Shown here in pieces: positions 5,985 through 10,121 of a stretch of 10,121 nucleotides of DNA. A program made the translations under genes and the position numbers. Under the pieces are notes generated by a model, which saw nothing but the letters and a program-made list of their open reading frames with translations, searched no databases and had not been told where the DNA came from. The first letter of the stretch is position 1, and every line of letters starts with the position of its first letter. The stretch lies in contig JAEXJH010000601.1 in NCBI GenBank assembly GCA_023445955.1, forward strand, positions 1 to 10,121, read 5' to 3'. The DNA is from Pseudomonadota bacterium (GTDB taxonomy: Bacteria; Pseudomonadota; Alphaproteobacteria; Caulobacterales; Caulobacteraceae).

Positions 5985-6668
5985 CTATGCGGGCGCCAGG
6001 ATCGTGAACATCACCTCGGCTCGCCCGCGATAGCCCAGCGACTCATAAAGCCCGATGGCTGTGGCGTTGTCCGCATAGCTGTGCAGGAACGCCTTCTCCC
6101 CCGTCGCCAGGATCGTCGCCGTCACCTCGCGCAGCAGCCGCGCCGCATAGCCCTTGCCGCGATGATCCGGATGGACGCACACGCCGCTGGCCTCGGTATA
6201 GCCGTCGGGCCGCATCCGCTGACCGGCCATGGCGACCAATCGCCCATCGACGCGGACGCCGATGAAGCTGCCCAGCTGATGGGTGCGCGTGAAGAACGGG
6301 CCGGGCTTGGTCAGGGTGGCGAGCGCCAGCATCTCGGCCGCGTCGGCGTCGCCCAGCGGCAGCATGTCGAAGGCCACGTCCCAGGCTGGCGCGACGGTCT
6401 CGGCGACCATCTGCAGGCAGAGCGAACTGGAGACGATCTGCGTCCCCGGCGACGCCGGCGGCGTGGTCAGCTCGACGAGGCCCACGGTCCCCATCTCGCG
6501 CACCAGCGCGCCCAGGTCCGCCGCGCTTTGCGGGCTGTCGTCCAGCGTCCCAGCGAACAGGCCAAAGTCTGGATGCATCCGGATCGCGCCGCCGCGCCGG
6601 ATCGCCAGATGGCCCTGACGGCCGGTCAGGGTGGAAATGGCGGGACGGTCGAGAACGTGAGCGGTCAT
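5985..6668 (-). CDS. GNAT family N-acetyltransferase (FR47-like)
   Basis: The protein has 227 residues. The C-terminal half is a GNAT fold that transfers acetyl from acetyl-CoA to an amine. Residues about 134-160 hold the central strands (FIGVRVDGRLVAMAGQRM). GVCVHPDHRGKGYAARLL (162-179) is motif A, with the acetyl-CoA pyrophosphate loop H-R-G-K-G-Y-A. HSYADNATAIGLYESLGY (196-213) is motif B, in the form typical of FR47-like GNATs. The N-terminal 100 residues are a less conserved domain, possibly a degenerate second GNAT fold. ATG at 6668 lies 8 bases after the tetR stop, so the gene is the second member of a tetR operon, probably translationally coupled because its own ribosome binding site is poor. 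A TTG start seven codons earlier would overlap tetR and is less likely. The substrate is unknown; the context suggests a small molecule handled by the neighbouring exporter. Confidence 0.88.
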   Translation of the reverse strand: MTAHVLDRPAISTLTGRQGHLAIRRGGAIRMHPDFGLFAGTLDDSPQSAADLGALVREMGTVGLVELTTPPASPGTQIVSSSLCLQMVAETVAPAWDVAFDMLPLGDADAAEMLALATLTKPGPFFTRTHQLGSFIGVRVDGRLVAMAGQRMRPDGYTEASGVCVHPDHRGKGYAARLLREVTATILATGEKAFLHSYADNATAIGLYESLGYRGRAEVMFTILAPA

Positions 6669-6676
6669 GGAACCAT

Positions 6677-7291
6677 TCAAGCGGGACAATAGGCGGCGAT
6701 CAACGCCTTGACCGCGCCGACCACCGCCTTGGCCGGCTTGTCGTCGCCGTCGAACATCTGGCTGGAGGTGAAGACGCCCTCGATCAGCAGCAGCATCGCG
6801 TCGCCCAGCGCCTTGGGATCGGTCGCGCCCATCTCGGCGGCCTTGGCGTGCAGACGCGCGCGCAGGTCCTGCTTGTGGGCTTGAGAGACAATGCGGCCCG
6901 CATGCTGACGATCCGGGTATTCCACCACCGCGTTGGACAGGTTGCAGCCGCGATAGTCGTCGCCATTCGAGCGGCCGGCCAGCCCTTCGAAGTAAGCTAT
7001 CATCTGGGCCTTCGGCTCGCCCGGATACAGCGCCTCGGCCGCCTCGAACCGCGCCCAGAAGCCGACCTCGACCTCGCGCAGCACGGCGGCGACCAACTCG
7101 TCCTTGGACTTGTAGCTGCGATAGAGGCTGGGCTTGGTCACGCCGGCCTTGGTGACGATCTCGTCGACCCCGACCGCGCGGATGCCCTCGCGATAGAACA
7201 GCTCGCGCGCCGTGTCGAAGATGCGTTCGGCGGCGCGTGGGGCGGGCGCATAAGGCCCTTTGAGAATGTCTTCGGGGGTTCGATCTGACAT
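6677..7291 (-). CDS. TetR/AcrR family transcriptional regulator
   Basis: The protein has 204 residues, the standard length for TetR repressors. The N-terminal three-helix DNA-binding domain spans about 18-66 (AAERIFDTARELF, GIRAVGVDEIV, AGVTKPSLYRSYKSKDEL), with the recognition helix at VTKPSLYRSY (51-60). The C-terminal domain binds an unknown ligand and dimerises. Its RGCNLSNAVVEYPD stretch (114-127), with Cys116, is common in one large TetR subgroup. A cysteine there could sense electrophiles, but this is inference. The gene is divergent from an MFS transporter across a 76-base intergenic region that holds a large dyad, so autoregulation and control of the transporter are likely. It is followed 8 bases later by the GNAT gene. 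The ATG at 7291 has only a weak AAGCG ribosome binding site. Confidence 0.93.
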   Translation of the reverse strand: MSDRTPEDILKGPYAPAPRAAERIFDTARELFYREGIRAVGVDEIVTKAGVTKPSLYRSYKSKDELVAAVLREVEVGFWARFEAAEALYPGEPKAQMIAYFEGLAGRSNGDDYRGCNLSNAVVEYPDRQHAGRIVSQAHKQDLRARLHAKAAEMGATDPKALGDAMLLLIEGVFTSSQMFDGDDKPAKAVVGAVKALIAAYCPA

Positions 7292-7300
7292 AGCGCTTGA

Positions 7301-7358
7301 CGATGTTACTTACCGGTACGTATGCATTGACTCAAGCCCGTACCGATCGGTTACATCG
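7301..7358. promoter_or_regulatory. Dyad operator in the tetR / MFS divergent region
   Basis: The 20-base arms at 7301-7320 and 7339-7358 are inverted copies, matching at 16 of 20 positions (outer CGATGT, inner CGGTACG identical). The right arm contains a perfect ten-base palindrome, ACCGATCGGT (7342-7351). The left arm contains TACCGGTA (7311-7318), an eight-base palindrome. ACCG-x-x-CGGT cores are typical of TetR-family operators. The right arm sits close to the MFS start, where a repressor would block transcription, and the left arm sits close to the tetR start. Confidence 0.65.
7327..7357 (+). promoter_or_regulatory. Possible MFS promoter
   Basis: TTGACTC (7327-7333) and GTTACATC (7350-7357, 7 of 8 matches to GCTANAWC) resemble the Caulobacter housekeeping promoter, though the gap is a little long. 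The palindrome ACCGATCGGT lies between and across them. A second TTGACG at 7297-7302 could be an alternative -35. If the -10 is correct, the mRNA would start only a few bases before the ATG. Confidence 0.35.
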
Positions 7359-7367
7359 AGAGACGAC

Positions 7368-8636
7368 ATGCCAGCAAGCCACCGCCCCTTCGGCCAGAAC
7401 TACGCCTTCGTCGTCGCCGGCGCGATCTTCCTGGCTCTGCTGGCCGCCGCAGGCCTCCGCGCCGCGCCGGGCGTGCTGATCCTGCCGCTGGAGAAGGCGT
7501 TCGGCTGGGATCGCGGCGCGATCTCGCTGGCCGCCGCGGTCGGCATCTTCCTCTATGGCCTCACGGGGCCTTTCGCGGCGGCGCTGATGCAGTCGTTCGG
7601 CCTGCGCAAGACCGTGACCCTGGCGCTGCTGCTGATGTCGGTTTCCACCGGGCTCTCGGCCTTCATGACCCAGACCTGGCAGTACGTCGCCACCTGGGGC
7701 GTGCTGGCGGGCTTTGGCAGCGGCGCGGTGGCCATGGTGCTGGGCGCGACGGTGGTGAACCGCTGGTTCGTCGCCCGCCGTGGCCTGATGCTGGGCCTGC
7801 TGACCGCCTCGACGGCCACCGGCTCGCTGATCTTCCTGCCCGGCATGGCCCTGATCGCCGACCACGGCGGCTGGAAGCCGGTCGTGGTCACCGTCTCGAT
7901 CGTCACCCTGCTGCTGGCCCCGCTCGTCTGGCTGCTGATCCCCGAGCGCCCCGCCGACATCGGCCTGAGGCCCTACGGCGCGCCCGACGACTACGAGGCC
8001 CCCGCCCCGCTGAACGGCGCCAACGCGCTGGCCTATGCCTTCCAGGCCCTGGGCCGCGCGGCCAGGACCCGGACCTTCTGGCTGCTGTTCCTGGGCTTCT
8101 TCATCTGCGGCCTGACCACCAACGGCCTGGTGGGCGTGCACATGATCGCCTTCTGCGGCGACCGAGGCATGCCCGAGGTCAAGGCCGCCGGCCTGCTGGC
8201 GCTGATGGGGCTGTTCGATCTCTTCGGCACGACGGCGTCGGGCTGGCTGACCGACCGCTATGACAGTCGCAAGCTCTTGTTCGTCTACTACGTGCTGCGC
8301 GGGCTCTCGTTGATCTACCTGCCGTTCTCGGACTTCTCGGTGATCAGCCTGTCGGCGTTTGCGGTGTTCTACGGCCTGGACTGGATCGCCACCGTGCCGC
8401 CGACGGTGCGCCTGGCCACCCAGGCCTTCGGCGAGCGCGACGGCCCCATCGTCTTCGGCTGGATCGCGGCCGGCCACCAGATCGGCGCGGCCACGGCGGC
8501 CATCGGCGCGGGCATGATCCGCGCCAGCCAGGGCCAGTATGTCGAGGCCTTCATCATCGCCGGCGCGGCGGGCCTGGTCGCCGGCGTGGCGTCGCTGATG
8601 ATCCGCCGCGCGGTCCCCAAGCCAGCTCTGGCCTGA
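7368..8636 (+). CDS. MFS transporter (12-span, oxalate/monocarboxylate-type subgroup)
   Basis: The protein has 422 residues and about twelve membrane helices in two halves, joined by a hydrophilic loop at about 193-230 (IPERPADIGLRPYGAPDDYE). The N-terminal half starts NYAFVVAGAIFLALL and includes FGWDRGAISLAAAVGIFLYG. NRWFVARRGLMLGLL (131-145) after helix 4 and the RPADIGL loop are typical of the MFS subgroup that includes oxalate/formate- and monocarboxylate-type carriers. GWLTDRYDSRKLL (292-304) is the motif-A-like loop of the second half. It is an inner-membrane secondary transporter. The divergent TetR gene and operator suggest ligand-induced expression, most simply of an exporter; the substrate is unknown. 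ATG at 7368 is chosen because GAGAG stands 5 bases upstream and the membrane domain starts here. The frame is open back to 7260, but that part crosses the operator and tetR. Confidence 0.92.
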   Translation: MPASHRPFGQNYAFVVAGAIFLALLAAAGLRAAPGVLILPLEKAFGWDRGAISLAAAVGIFLYGLTGPFAAALMQSFGLRKTVTLALLLMSVSTGLSAFMTQTWQYVATWGVLAGFGSGAVAMVLGATVVNRWFVARRGLMLGLLTASTATGSLIFLPGMALIADHGGWKPVVVTVSIVTLLLAPLVWLLIPERPADIGLRPYGAPDDYEAPAPLNGANALAYAFQALGRAARTRTFWLLFLGFFICGLTTNGLVGVHMIAFCGDRGMPEVKAAGLLALMGLFDLFGTTASGWLTDRYDSRKLLFVYYVLRGLSLIYLPFSDFSVISLSAFAVFYGLDWIATVPPTVRLATQAFGERDGPIVFGWIAAGHQIGAATAAIGAGMIRASQGQYVEAFIIAGAAGLVAGVASLMIRRAVPKPALA

Positions 8637-8658
8637 GGCGCGCGGCGATCAGGGACGC

Positions 8659-8865
8659 CTAGTCCAGGTCTTCGGCCAGGATGGCCATTTCGAACATGAA
8701 CGAGCCGTCTTCGTCTTCGTCCTGGAAGAGGACGCCGATGAATTCACCGGCGACTTCGACCTCGGCCGAGTCCTTCTGCTTGGGGCGCGGCTTCACGGCG
8801 ATGTGCGGGTTGCCGAAGGTGCGCTTCAGGTGCTTTTCGAGCTTGGCGATGTCGTTGGCGTCCAC
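8659..8865 (-). CDS. DUF3126 family protein
   Basis: This is a 68-residue acidic protein (MDANDIAKLEKHLKRTFG ... VEVAGEFIGVLFQDEDEDG ... FEMAILAEDLD). It matches, from memory, the DUF3126 family, small cytosolic proteins conserved in Alphaproteobacteria with no known function. It has an N-terminal helix, a basic stretch (KPRPKQKD, 25-32), then a strand-rich acidic segment. It starts with GTG at 8865, with AAGAGG about 6 bases upstream. It lies 15 bases after the stop of the LysR gene on the same strand and may be co-transcribed with it. It is convergent with the MFS gene, 22 bases away, with no obvious terminator between. Confidence 0.85.
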   Translation of the reverse strand: MDANDIAKLEKHLKRTFGNPHIAVKPRPKQKDSAEVEVAGEFIGVLFQDEDEDGSFMFEMAILAEDLD

Positions 8866-8880
8866 GGGGGGCCTCTTGAT

Positions 8881-9849
8881 CTAGCTGTGCGCCCGGGAGC
8901 GCGTTGTCGGGGCGAAACTAGCGTCCGGGGCGTGGGGCGCAAGCGCTTCCGGCGGAAGAGGTGTGGACGCTCCTTCGGCCAGCAGCCAATCGCGGAACAG
9001 GACGGCCTCGTCGGTGGCGCCGTCGGGCGGGGTGACGGCCACGATCTTGGCCCGGCCGGGCGTAAAGCCGAGCGGCGCCACCAGGCGTCCGCTGGCCAGA
9101 TCGCGCTGCACGAAGGCCCACGGACCGATAGCGACTCCCATGCCTGCGGCGGCGGCTTCGATCATGTAGAAATAGTGGTCGAACTCCTGCTCGCTGGCCG
9201 GCGGCGGCAGGGCGCGGGTGATCTCAAAATTGCGCGCCCAGTCCGACCAGCTTTCCAGGAAGGTGCGCGTCAGCAGCCGCGGCATGACGCAGACCTGCTC
9301 CAGGGTCATGCCCGCGACCGCCAGCTCCGGCGCCATCACCGGCCCGTGGAAGTGCTCCATGAACGGGGTGACCACCGAGTCGTAGGTCACCACCGTGTCG
9401 GGCGAGCGCATGCGGATGGCCAGGTCGACGCCGTCGGCCTTGAAGTCGAACGGCCCGTTGGACTCGGCCACGCGGACCGGGATGTCCGGGTGCGCGGCCT
9501 GGAAACCCGGCAGGCGTGGAATCAGCCACTTCATGGCGAAGGTCGGCAGGCACGAGATGACCAGCGGCTTGGGGCCGGCCTGGACCGGACGCGGCACCGC
9601 CGCCTCGATCTGGTCGAAGGCCGGCGACAGGGCCTGGGCCAGTTTCAGCCCCGCCTCGGTCATGCGCAGGCGGGTGCGCGGCCCTTCGGTCAGGGCGACG
9701 CCCAGATGCTCTTCCAACTGGCGAATCTGGCGGCTGACCGCGCCATGGGTCACGCACAGCTCGTCGGCGGCCAGGGTCATGCGGCCATGCCGGCCGAACG
9801 CCTCGAAGGCGCGCAAGGCGTTCAGGGAGGGCAGCTGGCGGCGGGCCAT
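8881..9849 (-). CDS. LysR family transcriptional regulator, GcvA-like
   Basis: The protein has 322 residues. The winged helix-turn-helix spans about 6-65 (LPSLNALRAFEAFGRHGRMTLAADEL, then VTHGAVSRQIRQLEEHLG and LTEAG-like RMTEAG). The opening PSLNALRAFEA and the HGAVSRQIR recognition helix are typical of the GcvA/AmpR-like branch. Residues about 95-290 form the periplasmic-binding-like effector domain. The C-terminal 30 residues (STPLPPEALAPHAPDASFAP) are Pro/Ala-rich and look disordered. The target and effector are unknown; LysR proteins often control the divergent gene, here the small membrane protein at 9923. ATG at 9849 is preferred, with GAGG 9 bases upstream, over an in-frame GTG at 9864. 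An inverted repeat overlaps this start. Confidence 0.92.
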   Translation of the reverse strand: MARRQLPSLNALRAFEAFGRHGRMTLAADELCVTHGAVSRQIRQLEEHLGVALTEGPRTRLRMTEAGLKLAQALSPAFDQIEAAVPRPVQAGPKPLVISCLPTFAMKWLIPRLPGFQAAHPDIPVRVAESNGPFDFKADGVDLAIRMRSPDTVVTYDSVVTPFMEHFHGPVMAPELAVAGMTLEQVCVMPRLLTRTFLESWSDWARNFEITRALPPPASEQEFDHYFYMIEAAAAGMGVAIGPWAFVQRDLASGRLVAPLGFTPGRAKIVAVTPPDGATDEAVLFRDWLLAEGASTPLPPEALAPHAPDASFAPTTRSRAHS

Positions 9850-9865
9850 GTGAAGAAACCTCACA
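9849..9865. promoter_or_regulatory. Inverted repeat TGTGA-N7-TCACA over the lysR start
   Basis: TGTGA (9849-9853) and TCACA (9861-9865) are exact inverted repeats with a seven-base spacer. On the minus-strand mRNA the repeat includes part of the GAGG ribosome binding site and the A of the start codon. It could be a protein-binding site or a small hairpin limiting translation. CRP sites have a six-base spacer, so this is not a standard one. Confidence 0.3.
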
Positions 9866-9922
9866 GAAGGCCGACCGATAAGTCGTTATTCGAGGCCGCG
9901 CAACCGGGGGATAGTCGCGCCC

Positions 9923-10081
9923 ATGTCCACCGCAGCTCGCATCACCCTTCCCCAGGTCCTGGCGCTGATGGCGATCTGGACCGCCGTGATCTACGGCGTC
10001 ACGGCCAAGCGGCCGTCGTCTGATGTCGAGCAAATCTCGCTGAGGAAGCCCGCCCCTATCGCCTGCGCCAAGGAGGGCTAG
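9923..10081 (+). CDS. Small hypothetical protein, predicted single-span membrane protein
   Basis: This 52-codon reading frame starts at ATG 9923 and ends with TAG at 10079. The product has a short basic N-terminus (MSTAARITLP), a hydrophobic segment at about 11-27 (QVLALMAIWTAVIYGVT) long enough to span or dip into the membrane, and a polar tail containing one Cys (47). About 85 percent of its codons end in G or C, as in neighbouring genes, which supports real coding despite the short length. It is divergent from lysR (73-base gap), the classical arrangement for a LysR target. A G-rich stretch (GGGGGA) lies upstream but too far for a good ribosome binding site. I recognise no family. Confidence 0.55.
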   Translation: MSTAARITLPQVLALMAIWTAVIYGVTAKRPSSDVEQISLRKPAPIACAKEG

Positions 10082-10121
10082 GCCAGATAAGGTTGGACCC
10101 CGGCGGCGTACTCGCCGGCCG
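10078..10121 (-). CDS. C-terminal end of an unidentified protein (cut by right window edge)
   Basis: The minus strand has an open frame entering from the right edge that ends at TAG (10078-10080) with the residues AGEYAAGVQPYLA. The codons mostly end in G or C, and the composition looks like a protein C-terminus, but 13 residues are too few to assign a family. The stop overlaps that of the plus-strand small gene in the shared CTAG. Confidence 0.4.
   Translation of the reverse strand, partial: AGEYAAGVQPYLA

Noticed and set aside
8803..10023. Plus-strand frame of 406 codons opposite the LysR gene
   Set aside because: Shadow of the LysR coding strand; no domain, and the product is biased to Arg, Gly and His.

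Overview
The window looks like a chromosomal segment of an alphaproteobacterium, most likely Caulobacter or a close relative. The reasons are the very high G+C with GC-ending codons, a DUF3126 protein (a family known mainly from Alphaproteobacteria), and promoter-like sites resembling the Caulobacter housekeeping (sigma-73) pattern TTGACGS / GCTANAWC. The genus is an inference from the sequence, not a database match. I see no mobile element, tRNA, rRNA or CRISPR array, and base composition is uniform, so this appears to be ordinary core or near-core chromosome.

Left part (1-2651, genes on the minus strand): a GMC-family FAD alcohol dehydrogenase resembling AlkJ/BetA is followed 10 bases later by the start of an aldo/keto reductase that runs off the left edge. 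Together they look like an alcohol/aldehyde oxidoreductase operon. A gamma-class carbonic anhydrase-like trimeric hexapeptide-repeat protein lies further right. Between them, on the plus strand, is about 150 bases of non-coding sequence that starts at a good promoter, folds into four consecutive hairpins and ends in a hairpin plus T-run. This is the best candidate for an undescribed element in the window, a small RNA.

Middle (2652-5984, plus strand): phoH (an ATPase of the PhoH family, close to E. coli PhoH) is preceded by a 336-base gene-free stretch. That stretch contains a long nested hairpin and a textbook intrinsic terminator only 11 bases before the phoH ribosome binding site, so it holds either a separate small RNA or an attenuator leader. 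An OPT-family oligopeptide transporter follows, closed by a strong terminator.

Right part (5985-8636): a TetR repressor and a GNAT acetyltransferase form a minus-strand operon, divergent from an MFS transporter on the plus strand. The intergenic region carries a large dyad, including a perfect ACCGATCGGT palindrome, which suggests that one repressor controls both sides of an efflux/acetylation module.

Right end (8637-10121): a DUF3126 protein lies directly downstream of a GcvA-type LysR regulator, both on the minus strand. Divergent from the LysR gene is a small gene for a 52-residue predicted single-span membrane protein. Its stop codon overlaps the stop of a minus-strand gene that enters from the right edge.
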